Part shown: one piece after another, positions 51,891-61,461 of the stretch
Position numbering within the stretch: position 1 is the stretch's first letter
Layout: the number at the start of each line of letters is the position of its first letter
Source: Paenibacillus radicis (ex Xue et al. 2023)
GTDB lineage: Bacteria > Bacillota > Bacilli > Paenibacillales > NBRC-103111
Direction: 5' to 3'
DNA length: 64,000 nucleotides
Assembly: GCF_024722015.1 (NCBI RefSeq)
Contig: NZ_JANQBD010000006.1
Location: forward strand, 186,001 to 250,000
The notes under the pieces: model-generated
Database searches by the model: none
What the model was told of the DNA's origin: nothing
What the model saw: the letters and a program-made list of their open reading frames with translations, nothing else
Position numbers and translations under genes: made by a program

Positions 51891-52979
51891 TTAAGAAAGT
51901 ACACGTGCAGGTGCAGGGTTCTGCCTGTGGCTTTCCTCTATAACAGCGATTTGCTGACGAACCTGCTCCAGTGTAATTCCAAGCGGTTCTCCTGTAGCAA
52001 GTGTGTCGTACAGCCTGACATAATATTCTCTGCACATGTGGTCAAATGAACCTAGCTTATGCTCATCAGCAAATTCCCAGCTATCTCCATGCCACTTAAG
52101 CTCCTCCCTGCAATAAGCAGGATCACCCTCCGCATTAACATAAGGTTCCCGCGTCAAATGCTGTTCAGGCGCTTCCTCCGGTTTGTAGTATTTCCAATCC
52201 AGATGTGTAACATTGCCTTTAATACCTCCACGAGTACCTTGAATGTTATAGGTTGAGTTAGGGTACGCAGAGCATGATGATATCTCGACATCAACAACCG
52301 GCTTGCCTGGAGCATGGAGCAGAAGCTTTACATAATCCTCGGCATCGCCAAATGTGTTAGTGCGGTCCATATAGCATGTTACCTGAGGTGTTGCGTCTAT
52401 CCCAATAAATTGCAGAGCTTGATCGACTGGATGTGGGCCCGTGTTGAGCAGATTCCCCGCGTTATATTCTTGAATCGTTTGCCAATCCCATCTTCTGGCG
52501 AAGCCATTGTAGGTTATGTTAACTTGTACAACGCGGCCAATTACACCGGAATCGATAATTTTGCGGATTTGTTCGAACGCTGGAAGAAAGCGAGATTGCT
52601 GGAACACAAAGAGCTTGTTTCCGGATTTCTCCGATGCTTCGATTAATTGGTCAACTTCTGCCGCATACCTTGCGAGCGGTTTATCGCATACGACCTGAAA
52701 ACCGTTAGCAAGCAAGTCAAGTGTCACAGGCACGTGCAGATGACTTGGGGTTGCATTGATTACCAGATCAATATCAGTGCGTCCAAATAGCTCTTTATAG
52801 TCACTATAAACGTCGCATCCATAAAGCTCTACAGCTTTTTGCCGGCGATTTTCCAGAGGATCAACGATTGCAATAATTTCGTATTTGTCTCCAAGCCGTT
52901 TTAAGGTGTCACTATGAATCAATCTGCCGCTTCGGCCCTGTCCAATAATAGCCGCACGCACTCTTGAATCTGCACTCAT
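51891..52979 (-). CDS. Gfo/Idh/MocA-family oxidoreductase, cassette 3
   Basis: 362 residues. NAD-binding AAIIGQGRSGRLIHSDTL near residue 10, catalytic Lys in VVCDKPLARYAAEVD (CDKP for the usual EKP), substrate His in LLNTGPHPVDQALQFIG. C-terminal domain normal in length. Last gene of the cassette 3 operon, just after a TIM-barrel isomerase gene, so the two probably convert the same imported sugar or inositol. Confidence 0.92.
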   Translation of the reverse strand: MSADSRVRAAIIGQGRSGRLIHSDTLKRLGDKYEIIAIVDPLENRRQKAVELYGCDVYSDYKELFGRTDIDLVINATPSHLHVPVTLDLLANGFQVVCDKPLARYAAEVDQLIEASEKSGNKLFVFQQSRFLPAFEQIRKIIDSGVIGRVVQVNITYNGFARRWDWQTIQEYNAGNLLNTGPHPVDQALQFIGIDATPQVTCYMDRTNTFGDAEDYVKLLLHAPGKPVVDVEISSCSAYPNSTYNIQGTRGGIKGNVTHLDWKYYKPEEAPEQHLTREPYVNAEGDPAYCREELKWHGDSWEFADEHKLGSFDHMCREYYVRLYDTLATGEPLGITLEQVRQQIAVIEESHRQNPAPARVLS

Positions 52980-52998
52980 TTTAAATCATCCTCTCCGC

Positions 52999-53811
52999 TT
53001 ACTTAGATAAATTGCGCATATATTGAACATATTGCGGGAATGCTTCTTCAGCATTCTCAATGTCTGGATGCCATTTCTTCTCCCATTCGAGTGTATAATA
53101 GCCGTCATAGCCGTTCCGTTCCAGCAGCTTATACATATCGGACAGCGGAATATTGCCTTCTCCTGTCAGGCAATATTTGAACTTGCCGTCTGCATCCGGC
53201 AGCAAGCGGGAATCCTTCACATGGGTATATTCAATCCATTGTCCAAGCGCCGCCCATGTATCCTCAGGTTGTTCACCAAGTGTCCGGATCGGGTGGTGAA
53301 GATCCCATAGCACGCCCACAGCCTCAGGATCTACTTGCTCCATCACCACTTTAACATCTGCGCAGGAGGTCCAATCATCATGCGTTTCCAGCAGCAGCTT
53401 AACTCCATTCTCCTTAGCTATCGCTCCTGTTTCCTTGAAATGACGCACAATGGTTTCAATAGCCTCTGCCCGGCCTGTTTCTCCAATGCTTCCTCCGAAT
53501 ACCCGGATATATCGGGTTCCGAAGAAAGAGCATAGTCTGGCATATTCTTTGATTTCTGCCAGGTTCTGTGCATATTTTTCTGCAGAGAACATATGGACAG
53601 AGCTGGAGAAGCAAGATACCTTCAAGCCGGCATCCATGATTTGATCCCGCGTATGGCTGAGCTGACTTGAAAACTCAGGCAGCTTATAAATATTCATTTC
53701 ACCAGTAAGGCCGCGAAAATCGATGGCATCGAAGCCGTACTCCACGGCTCTCTTGATGATCAAATCCAATTCCCATTCAGGACAACCCAATGTCGTAAAA
53801 GATAATTTCAT
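52999..53811 (-). CDS. sugar phosphate isomerase/epimerase (xylose isomerase-like TIM barrel), cassette 3
   Basis: 270 residues with GGGAGGAATAC. Active-site residues: LLLETHDDWT (Glu), GVLWDLHHPIRT (Asp, His), YTHVKDSRL (His, Asp), GYYTLEWEKKW (Glu). It belongs to the same superfamily as the protein at 21981-22823 but the motifs differ, so they are not recent duplicates. Operon with the hydroxyacid dehydrogenase and the Gfo/Idh/MocA gene. Confidence 0.92.
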   Translation of the reverse strand: MKLSFTTLGCPEWELDLIIKRAVEYGFDAIDFRGLTGEMNIYKLPEFSSQLSHTRDQIMDAGLKVSCFSSSVHMFSAEKYAQNLAEIKEYARLCSFFGTRYIRVFGGSIGETGRAEAIETIVRHFKETGAIAKENGVKLLLETHDDWTSCADVKVVMEQVDPEAVGVLWDLHHPIRTLGEQPEDTWAALGQWIEYTHVKDSRLLPDADGKFKYCLTGEGNIPLSDMYKLLERNGYDGYYTLEWEKKWHPDIENAEEAFPQYVQYMRNLSK

Positions 53812-53881
53812 TTGTATTCCTCCCGGCTTATTCTATTTATTCCAAGCAGCAGCTCTTCCTTCAAATTACAGCATCATCGCA

Positions 53882-54880
53882 CTACTTAGTCGTCATCCGT
53901 TCAAATCGTTCGGCCGTCACTTCTCTCAATAATGGCTTATCTGTTGCAAAATTTACTAGATCCTCCACAACCATAGCTCCCAGTTGAGATTTCCAATAGC
54001 CGGAATAGGCACCGATATGCGGCAGGCAGATGACATTAGGCAGCTTCAGCAGCGGGTCGTCCGCCGGAAGCGGCTCACGATGGTACACATCCAGAGCCGC
54101 GTGAATACGGCCTGCAGATAGCTGCTCCAGCAGCGCTGCCTCGTCAATCAGCGGCCCGCGGGCTGTATTGACCAGCAATGCCCCGTCAGGCAGCAGCCTA
54201 AGCTGCTCCTGACCGAGCATCCCGCGTGTCGATGCTGTAAGCGTATCGTGGAGAGACACGATACGGCACCCGCTTAGCACTTCCTCCATGCTGCCTAACG
54301 ATATCCCCTGCTCTCTCGCCTCTTCCTGCGAGCAGTAAGGAGAATAGAGCAGAATACTTGTGCCAAACCCGCGCAGGAGGCGGATGACCTCCCGCGCTAC
54401 TTCTCCATAGCCGATTAAGCCGACCTTCTGGCCGTATAAGCCCATTACGGTATTGCCGTTATCGCCCCAGGACCCGCTGCGCAGTTGATCGCGGTACTTG
54501 CCGATCTCCCAGGAGCCGGCCAGCATAAGCGATACCGTTAACTCAGCCGTTGAACGGGCAAGAGCGGTATTGGCATTGACCACGGTAATGCCATTAGCGA
54601 AAGCAGCCGGATCCAGATAAGGCGTCAAAGTACCAGCCGCATGCCCGATAAATCTCAATTTCTTGGCCTCTGCCAAAATATCAGCCGTTACCTTTGGGGA
54701 ACCCCATGAAAGGATGCAGGCATCGTACTTATGAATGTCCTGACGCAGCTGCTCCGCTTCATAAGGTTCGTCCATTGCAACCCAATCCACATCCGATACG
54801 GCTTGCATTTGTTTAATAACCTCTTCACTAAACATCAAGTCTCTCAATTCTTTTCTCCACACCGTTACTAAAGTTCTCAT
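53882..54880 (-). CDS. D-2-hydroxyacid dehydrogenase, cassette 3
   Basis: 332 residues. NAD-binding KVGLIGYGEVAREVIRLL, catalytic Arg in LVNTARGPLIDEAALL, Glu in YHREPLPADDPLL, His in VICLPHIGAYSG. It is a second member of the family in this window (see 37340-38353), with only moderate similarity. Located 24 bases after the binding-protein stop, so transcribed with the transporter. Confidence 0.92.
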   Translation of the reverse strand: MRTLVTVWRKELRDLMFSEEVIKQMQAVSDVDWVAMDEPYEAEQLRQDIHKYDACILSWGSPKVTADILAEAKKLRFIGHAAGTLTPYLDPAAFANGITVVNANTALARSTAELTVSLMLAGSWEIGKYRDQLRSGSWGDNGNTVMGLYGQKVGLIGYGEVAREVIRLLRGFGTSILLYSPYCSQEEAREQGISLGSMEEVLSGCRIVSLHDTLTASTRGMLGQEQLRLLPDGALLVNTARGPLIDEAALLEQLSAGRIHAALDVYHREPLPADDPLLKLPNVICLPHIGAYSGYWKSQLGAMVVEDLVNFATDKPLLREVTAERFERMTTK

Positions 54881-54904
54881 CGTTCATCTCCATGTTATTT
54901 AGTA

Positions 54905-56503
54905 CTAGGCATTTTTTTGATAGCGCTCATAAGCATCCTGATAAATTTTAACAATATCGTCCATGCCCATTTCTTTTAGTCGTTTCAAATATTTATCATA
55001 GTTCGGTTCCACCGCTTCCGCTCCCATGACCCACTTTTGCTGCATTTCTCTAATATAGGTGTCGATAGCCGGCCATTTCTCGCTGATCGTCTTTTCCTCT
55101 TTTGGAGTAAACGATACCGAAGGAAACTGCGGTGCGAAATATTTATTATCGATGTACATTTTAATACCCGTGTTAGCAATTGGATTGGTCCACTGCGTTT
55201 CGTAAGAAAGGTCCATTTGATAGCCGATATCCAGCTGGGCTCCAATATCCCATAGTTGCTTATTAACCGGTTCTTTGCCATTCAAAACCTCAGGTTTGAA
55301 GATCGGCTTGCCGTCCTTCATATCGTACTGAACCCCTTCGATACCGAAGTTCATCAGCCTTCTGCCTTCCGGTGTAAACCAGAAATCAAAATATTTGATG
55401 ACCTCTACTTTGTTCTTACTTGTAGAAGCTATTCCCCAGCCCTTGTCCCGAAGCAGCATCCGGCTGTATTCCTGCCACACTTTTCCGTTTTTATCCGCGA
55501 CTGGAGCCATTACTACAAATTTAAAACCTTGGATTTTATCCTTTAACGTGTCGTTGTATGTAGCTGAGCTTGGGAACCAGTCATGTGTAGCGCCGCCAAC
55601 GTTATCTCCCAGCAATACTTCCCTTGCCTTCGCTCCCCTGGTGTAAATTTCCTTGTCGATGAGATCTTCTTTGTACCACTTGGAAATGTTAACCATCGCA
55701 TCCTTGTATTCAGGCAAATATTTCCCGTACTGAACTTTACCGTTGATCACATGCCATTCGGGCCGTACTCCGAACAAAGGAACCAGCTGCGTAATGGCTT
55801 CCTTGTTATTGCGGCCAAAATAAGGCACTTCATCCTTTTTGCCGTTGCCATTAGGATCCTTTTCCCGGAAAGCCTTCAACGTCTGATAATATTCATCCAC
55901 CGTCTTCGGTGCTTTCATTCCCAGTTTATCCAGCCAGTCCTGCCGAATGTACCAGCCTTCGGAGGCTTCACCTTCCATAATGTAAGGGATGAAATACAGC
56001 TTGCCATCGCTGGCTACCGAACCAGCCTTTGCCCATTTGTTGGTCTGCAGAAATTTTTTAATATTAGGAGCATGCTTCTCAATGAGATCGTCCAACGGCT
56101 CCAATGCCCCGTCAAGTGCGGCTTTATTCATATCAAGCTTCAAGCCGCCTACGATGTCGGGCAATTTACCTGAAGCCAGCATCATATTAAACACCTCGCG
56201 GCTGTTCGTAGCACTTGGCGGCGCTGTACCGTGCAGCTTCACGTTCGTCATTTCCTGGGCTTTTTTAAATACCGGGAAATCATCCTTGAACACTTTGTTG
56301 TCCCCATCGTGAAAATGAATGCTCAGCTCCAGCAGCTTATCACTAACCTTGGAACCGCTTGCAGCAGATTGTGAAGCTTGCCCCTTACCTTGCTCAGACC
56401 CGGCAGTCGTGTTCTTAGCGCTCCCGTCTGAGCATGCAGCCAAAGGTACACAAGCCAAAATCGTTGCTAATGCAGCTCCGCTCACTTTTTTCATAGTAAC
56501 CAT
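54905..56503 (-). CDS. ABC transporter extracellular substrate-binding lipoprotein, cassette 3
   Basis: 532 residues. Signal with lipobox VPLAAC, then a Ser/Gly/Gln linker. FREKDPNGNGKKDEVPYFG is the calcium-like loop of LplA/YtcQ-type proteins, and IRQDWLDKLGMKAPKTVDEY is a shared feature also seen in the cassette 1 protein. Ribosome site GGAGG ten bases before the ATG. Binds a carbohydrate for the two permeases directly upstream. Confidence 0.93.
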   Translation of the reverse strand: MVTMKKVSGAALATILACVPLAACSDGSAKNTTAGSEQGKGQASQSAASGSKVSDKLLELSIHFHDGDNKVFKDDFPVFKKAQEMTNVKLHGTAPPSATNSREVFNMMLASGKLPDIVGGLKLDMNKAALDGALEPLDDLIEKHAPNIKKFLQTNKWAKAGSVASDGKLYFIPYIMEGEASEGWYIRQDWLDKLGMKAPKTVDEYYQTLKAFREKDPNGNGKKDEVPYFGRNNKEAITQLVPLFGVRPEWHVINGKVQYGKYLPEYKDAMVNISKWYKEDLIDKEIYTRGAKAREVLLGDNVGGATHDWFPSSATYNDTLKDKIQGFKFVVMAPVADKNGKVWQEYSRMLLRDKGWGIASTSKNKVEVIKYFDFWFTPEGRRLMNFGIEGVQYDMKDGKPIFKPEVLNGKEPVNKQLWDIGAQLDIGYQMDLSYETQWTNPIANTGIKMYIDNKYFAPQFPSVSFTPKEEKTISEKWPAIDTYIREMQQKWVMGAEAVEPNYDKYLKRLKEMGMDDIVKIYQDAYERYQKNA

Positions 56504-56527
56504 AATAATTGTTCCTCCTCTAATATA

Positions 56528-57415
56528 TCATTCTTTAACCGCACCTAGCATCATGCCTTTAACAAAATATTTTTGAATAAAAGGATACACTAACAAAATA
56601 GGAATGATGGATACAATAATGGTTGCATAAATAATGGTCTCTTGCGAAAAGCCTTTGGAAATATCCGCCGCACTCATCATTTCTTCCGTCAGCTTCATCT
56701 CTACGATTAACTTGCGTAATAACACCTGCAGAGGAATTTTATCTTCATCCCGAAGTATAACCATGGTCCAGAAATAACCGTTCCAACGGGCGACCGCACA
56801 AAACAATCCGATACTCGCAAGTGAAGGCAAAGATAATGGCAAGTAAACTTTCGTTAAAATTTGCCAGTCATTCGCTCCGTCCACCTTGGCCGATTCTTCC
56901 ATTTCTTCAGGAATGCCCTGGAAAAAGGTTTTCATTAGGAAAACATAGAAAGTAAACACAGCAAATGCGAATATAATCGTAAACCTTTTATCCAACAAGC
57001 CCAAATCCCGCAGGTTTAAGTAAAAGGGAATCATTCCAGCTGTACCGCTCATATTGATGAACATCGTAAGCGCTACCATAAAGCTGATAAAGGATGCTCC
57101 AATCAATCTCTTTTTGGAAAGCGGATAAGCCCCCAGAATCGTAAAAATTAAATTAACGACCGTTCCAACCACTGTGTAAAATATCGTATTGCCATAGGCC
57201 AGCCATATCCCCTTCTGATTTAACACCTTCCCATAAGCCGCAAAGGTAATATCCTGAGGAAATAAAAGCACTTTACCGGTCACTACCGCATCCGATGAGC
57301 TAATCGAAGCTGAAGCTACATACAAGAACGGATACAATGCAAGCGCTGCAATGACCGTAAGAATACCATAATTCAACATGCCGAACCATTTCTCGCCGAC
57401 AGTCGGTTTCAACAC
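56528..57415 (-). CDS. sugar ABC permease, YtcP/LplC type, cassette 3
   Basis: 295 residues if it starts at the GTG at 57415; GTG 57421 and TTG 57412 are possible alternatives because GGGAG and GGTGA compete as ribosome sites. Six helices, EAA loop EMEESAKVDGANDWQILTKV, and the class end PFIQKYFVKGMMLGAVKE. Its N-terminal PTVGEKWFGMLNYG resembles the cassette 2 permease. Confidence 0.92.
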   Translation of the reverse strand: MLKPTVGEKWFGMLNYGILTVIAALALYPFLYVASASISSSDAVVTGKVLLFPQDITFAAYGKVLNQKGIWLAYGNTIFYTVVGTVVNLIFTILGAYPLSKKRLIGASFISFMVALTMFINMSGTAGMIPFYLNLRDLGLLDKRFTIIFAFAVFTFYVFLMKTFFQGIPEEMEESAKVDGANDWQILTKVYLPLSLPSLASIGLFCAVARWNGYFWTMVILRDEDKIPLQVLLRKLIVEMKLTEEMMSAADISKGFSQETIIYATIIVSIIPILLVYPFIQKYFVKGMMLGAVKE

Positions 57416-57428
57416 AATCACCTGCTCC

Positions 57429-58409
57429 CTACCAAAGTCCTGTTTCCGTCCGTTTCTTGCTGAAGCGATTTGCCATATACACCAACACTACAGAAACAGC
57501 TGCATTGAAGACACCAACCGCAGTTGCAAGCCCATATCGCCCTTCCAATAACCCGGCCCGGTACACATAGGTACTGATAACATCCGAGGTTTCATAAGTG
57601 GCTGGCTGGTACATCAGTATAATGTTTTCAAAGCTTACATCCATCATTTGGCCAATTTTCAGAATCAGCATCACAGCAATGGTCGGCATTATACCTGGAA
57701 GTGTAACATGCCATGTCTGCCTCCAACGGTTAGCCCCATCAATAACGGCAGCTTCATATAAAGTCGGGTTGACTCCTGCAAGAGCCGCTATGTAGATGAT
57801 AGAGTTAAAGCCCGCTTCCTTCCAAATGTCAAAGGTGCCGATATAAATCGTTCTGAAATAGTCGGGAATTGTAAGAAAATAAATTTTATCCAGCCCAAAG
57901 CGGTCCAGCAAAATATTCACCAAGCCATTGCTCGGCGCCAACAGATTTGTCACAATACCGGCAACGACCACAGAAGAAATAAAATGAGGCAAATAAGTAA
58001 AGGTTTGTACGAACTTACGAAATATCATATTCTTGGCTTCATTAAACAACAGCGCTAGAGCAATAGGAATGGGAAAAGCAAAAATCAATCCATACAAGCT
58101 GATCAGCACTGTGTTTTTCAGATTTCTGAAAAAATACGGTCCGGCAAAAAATTCCCGAAAATTATCAAGCCCTACCCACGGACTGCCGGATATTCCTTTA
58201 AACAGGCTGTATTCCTTAAAAGCAATTTGCAAGCCATACATCGGTTTGTAGAGGAAAATCAGATACCATAGTACAAACGGAACCAACATGATGTATAGGT
58301 GACGATCTCCTAAAATTCGTTTGCGAATTTCTTTGGAGCGTAGCCCGGTCGGTATCCGTCGTGCTTTGGGTACGGTTGCTTCCATCAGCACAGTCTCATT
58401 AGACTTCAC
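57429..58409 (-). CDS. sugar ABC permease, LplB type, cassette 3
   Basis: 326 residues from a GTG with GGGTGGTGA. Six helices, YKPMYGLQIAFKEYSLFKGI near residue 60, EAA loop LYEAAVIDGANRWRQTWHV, and YRAGLLEGRYGLATAVGVFN near the end. First gene of the cassette 3 transporter operon; its likely regulator is the membrane AraC protein encoded upstream at 59135-61342. Confidence 0.93.
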   Translation of the reverse strand: MKSNETVLMEATVPKARRIPTGLRSKEIRKRILGDRHLYIMLVPFVLWYLIFLYKPMYGLQIAFKEYSLFKGISGSPWVGLDNFREFFAGPYFFRNLKNTVLISLYGLIFAFPIPIALALLFNEAKNMIFRKFVQTFTYLPHFISSVVVAGIVTNLLAPSNGLVNILLDRFGLDKIYFLTIPDYFRTIYIGTFDIWKEAGFNSIIYIAALAGVNPTLYEAAVIDGANRWRQTWHVTLPGIMPTIAVMLILKIGQMMDVSFENIILMYQPATYETSDVISTYVYRAGLLEGRYGLATAVGVFNAAVSVVLVYMANRFSKKRTETGLW

Positions 58410-58638
58410 AGATTCACCACCCTTATTATGTAATGTGTCTCTCTCGATTGGAGCGCCCCCTGAGAGTTCTTTCAGCTAAGCTATACTTGCCTCGTATGTC
58501 TTAGCCAAAGCTTAGAACAAATTCTACAAGCCCGGGTGCAATGTGTAAATCATCCGTTTGCCGGGTCATCGACGATTTTTTACTATAACGAAAAACCTAT
58601 ATATACCGCGGTCTCACCCGATCAGATCGACGTTTCTT

Positions 58639-58679
58639 CACTAATGGGCGTTTCTTCACAGAATGAAAAACGCCTAGTG
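58639..58679. repeat. short inverted repeat
   Basis: CACTAATGGGCGTTT pairs with AAACGCCTAGTG (one small mismatch), and TTTCTTCAC occurs twice just upstream. The gap 58410-59134 otherwise holds only the arrays listed here and no credible gene. Confidence 0.4.
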
Positions 58680-58817
58680 GCGACGTCCTTGCGCGCCATT
58701 AACGGTTGTCCGTTTTGGAGGAATGGATGTAGGTCGCTGCATCGACGGAAGTGTTCGACCGACCACCATGCAACGCCGCTAAGCGCCTCGGATTCGAGAG
58801 TGTTGGAAACAGAACAA

Positions 58818-59007
58818 TAGCGGAAGTAATTGTTTCGCTATCATCTGGAAAGCTCAAAAAACAGAGAGATAACGGAACAGCAAGTTCCTGTATCTCTCTG
58901 TTTTTGTGCATAAGGCCCAGATTTGGTCATCATAACGGAATTCCTACTTCCGTTATCCCCTCAAATTGGAGGCGGCAGATGGAATAACGGAAATCTCGGT
59001 TCCGTTC
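58818..59007. repeat. four-palindrome array, CGGAA class (family R2, copy 2)
   Basis: Units start at 58818, 58870, 58933 and 58985: spacing 52, 63 and 52 bases, identical to copy 1 at 9237-9429. The second is embedded in a larger AAAACAGAGAGATA/TATCTCTCTGTTTT hairpin that continues with Ts. Each unit has form TAACGGAA-N7-TTCCGTTA with paired changes such as TAGCGGAA/TTTCGCTA. Confidence 0.75.
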
Positions 59008-59067
59008 AAATTCTTCAGGGCTCCTAATAGCTCAGCACCGCCGCTATCCGTATAAAAAGCTCCCTTG

Positions 59068-59102
59068 ATTGAGCATTGAGCATTGAGCATTGAGCATCGA
59101 GC
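59068..59102. repeat. 7-bp tandem repeat ATTGAGC
   Basis: Four exact copies of ATTGAGC at 59068-59095, then one ATCGAGC variant. Short and unstable by nature. Confidence 0.8.
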
Positions 59103-59134
59103 ATGTTAAAGCTCTCAAGCAAAGCAATGGCCCG

Positions 59135-61342
59135 CTATTCCAAATTTTGCGCATACTGCCCCGGCGATACCCCTTCGTAACGTTTGAACATTCGGATGAA
59201 GGTATTCGCATTATTGCAGCCGACTCTTAAAGCCAAATCTTGAATTTTCACTCCACGCTCTCCGCTTATAATCTCCTTCGCCCTTTTCACCCTTACATTA
59301 TTTAAGTAATCGCGGAAATTATCCCCAGTATGGTTTTTGAATAAGGTGCTGATATAGCTGGGCGAGTAATTGAACTGCTCCGCTATATCATTGAGCGAAA
59401 TATCTTGATCATAATGCTTATGGATAAATTCTACGGTCTGATAAGCGATCGACTGCTCAAGTTTACCGTTTACATCCTGAATACGGTTCATCATCTCATG
59501 CAGCAAATGATAAATGGCTTGCTTCAATTGCTGCACATCGGAACATAACATCAGCTTCGGATACCATTTCTCGCTCGCTGCCGCTGTTTCATGCTCCTGA
59601 CGCTCCAGCTGCTGACTAATCCGATTTAACGTGGACACTATGGCCAGAATAAATTGAGACCGTTTCTCTATACCCAGACTGCGGATATCAAGATTCTCCT
59701 CCAGCAGCTTGTGCATGACCGACATGGCCTTATCCGCATTTCCGGAAATAACGGCTGCAATCAGATCACGCTCCAGCTCCAACGGATAATAATATCCGGT
59801 GCTCCGCAGCTGCTTAAGATCATCGGCCGTTATCAAGGTTTTCCGTTCCATAACAAACCGGTATTCCATCATTTTCATAGCCTCTTGAAACGAACGTTCC
59901 GCCTCACCTATATGTACAGCCGTTTCCCCCATAGCTGCAACGAGTTGAATGGAGAGGCTGCTGCTAATTTCCCTAAGCACATAAGTTAACCACTGCCTTA
60001 ATCTTGGAGAGTCCTCCTCAGTTAGCAGCACAGCGAATCGCTTGTGATCCAGCCCAAGTGTTTCGCATAGCTGCTCTCGGGACAAATACTGCTCGATGAG
60101 TTCGGTTACTTGAGTCGTGATTTCAAACAGGTGGGCGTTCGAATATTCTCTTTCCAGCTCTCGGTCTGCAGCAACCTCGATAATTGCAACTGTCACAGGT
60201 CCAGACAAGTGAGTTAAATTATAGGCATCCAAATCCGGTGCAGCAGTCTTCATGGACAGCAGTCCGAATAAGAGGTCGCTGATCATTTTCTTGCGTAAAG
60301 GCATCTTGTACCCACTAATAGTTTGCTTCAAATTTTCATTTAGCTTATGGATGCCATCTGCAGTCGATTGAATAAAAGCCAGCTCATCTCTGCCTACGGG
60401 TTCTCCATAGCTTTTAAACTGGTTAACGGCTTTCTGTATGGGACGATAGGTCCGATTCGCAGCAAGCATCGCCAGTAAGAGTCCTATGACAGCCAACACC
60501 AGATACACAAGTAACGAATCCTTGGCAAGAGCCCTCATCTGGGGACTAATTGGCATCTTCTCAGCTATATAAGCATATTTCAAATCGCTGAAAACTTTGG
60601 ATTCTAATTGACGGACTGTCATTTCACTGCTTGTATTCTCTTCCTGCTGCGTTATCCACTGCTCCAATGCCGTTCTTTCGATGCTTCCATTCTGAGCAAT
60701 GATTCGGTCTCCTTTAATTAAAGCAAAGCCATCTGAACCGCCGGACATCTGAGGGAGTAAGTAACTTTCATAAAACGAAACGAAAAATACGAGATCAAGA
60801 TTCGGCTCTTTTTTAATTAATGTAATTCTCCGATTCCCCGAGCCGCTGTAGGTATGTAAAAACAATGATTTTGCATAATTGCCAGTCGATAAGGCAGCCT
60901 CTATTTCCTTCTTGTGACCCTGCTCCAAGCCAATCTCGTTATAAAATCTTTCTTTATTAATGGTGTTATTAGGTGTAATAATTAGCTCATCCGTCTGCTT
61001 GCCAATGCCTATAGTAAAGCCAAAATTAGCAAAAGCATCAATATTTTTGCTTAGCTCATTGTAAATCCTTGTAATGACGTAATAATCCCGCTCGCTTTTC
61101 TCCGCATATTCCAGTACATTGCTGTTAATTTTCAGCTGGTTAACCAAATTTGAGGCGATGTTTAATTGCGTATCGATTTTGTCCCGGGCCTCCCGTAAGA
61201 AGGCATCCTGCCGGTACTTCAGCTCCAGCTGAACGATTTCATTGTTTTTGTAAAAAAACATACTCGTGACAAGCAATGTGTACACAAAAACTATGAGTAC
61301 GTAAGCGATTAATAATTTGAAGTAAAACTTCCTTTTTCTCAT
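59135..61342 (-). CDS. membrane-bound AraC-family regulator with extracytoplasmic sensor, cassette 3
   Basis: 735 residues from the ATG at 61342 (GGGGGAAA upstream; the frame is open to 61387). Membrane helices near residues 9-31 and 285-305 enclose an extracytoplasmic sensor of about 250 residues. After a helical middle part come two AraC HTH motifs, NDIAEQFNYSPSYISTLFK and LALRVGCNNANTFIRMFK, ending YEGVSPGQYAQNLE. This is a one-component membrane version that needs no kinase. It lies upstream of the cassette 3 operon on the same strand, separated by the palindrome array. Confidence 0.9.
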   Translation of the reverse strand: MRKRKFYFKLLIAYVLIVFVYTLLVTSMFFYKNNEIVQLELKYRQDAFLREARDKIDTQLNIASNLVNQLKINSNVLEYAEKSERDYYVITRIYNELSKNIDAFANFGFTIGIGKQTDELIITPNNTINKERFYNEIGLEQGHKKEIEAALSTGNYAKSLFLHTYSGSGNRRITLIKKEPNLDLVFFVSFYESYLLPQMSGGSDGFALIKGDRIIAQNGSIERTALEQWITQQEENTSSEMTVRQLESKVFSDLKYAYIAEKMPISPQMRALAKDSLLVYLVLAVIGLLLAMLAANRTYRPIQKAVNQFKSYGEPVGRDELAFIQSTADGIHKLNENLKQTISGYKMPLRKKMISDLLFGLLSMKTAAPDLDAYNLTHLSGPVTVAIIEVAADRELEREYSNAHLFEITTQVTELIEQYLSREQLCETLGLDHKRFAVLLTEEDSPRLRQWLTYVLREISSSLSIQLVAAMGETAVHIGEAERSFQEAMKMMEYRFVMERKTLITADDLKQLRSTGYYYPLELERDLIAAVISGNADKAMSVMHKLLEENLDIRSLGIEKRSQFILAIVSTLNRISQQLERQEHETAAASEKWYPKLMLCSDVQQLKQAIYHLLHEMMNRIQDVNGKLEQSIAYQTVEFIHKHYDQDISLNDIAEQFNYSPSYISTLFKNHTGDNFRDYLNNVRVKRAKEIISGERGVKIQDLALRVGCNNANTFIRMFKRYEGVSPGQYAQNLE

Positions 61343-61461
61343 CGCGTTATTTCCCCCTTTTTTACGCAATGAACAATGAAACCGCATTCATTTTATGTTA
61401 TGCGTTTATTATAGCCTAAGCGGAAGTTGGCGGGATTCCGTAAACTTACTGAAAAACTACA

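Noticed and set aside
55583-56173. Plus-strand 196-codon frame
   Set aside because: Shadow of the cassette 3 binding-protein gene.
58536-58820. Plus-strand 94-codon frame
   Set aside because: Lies over inverted repeats, no ribosome site, no family pattern.
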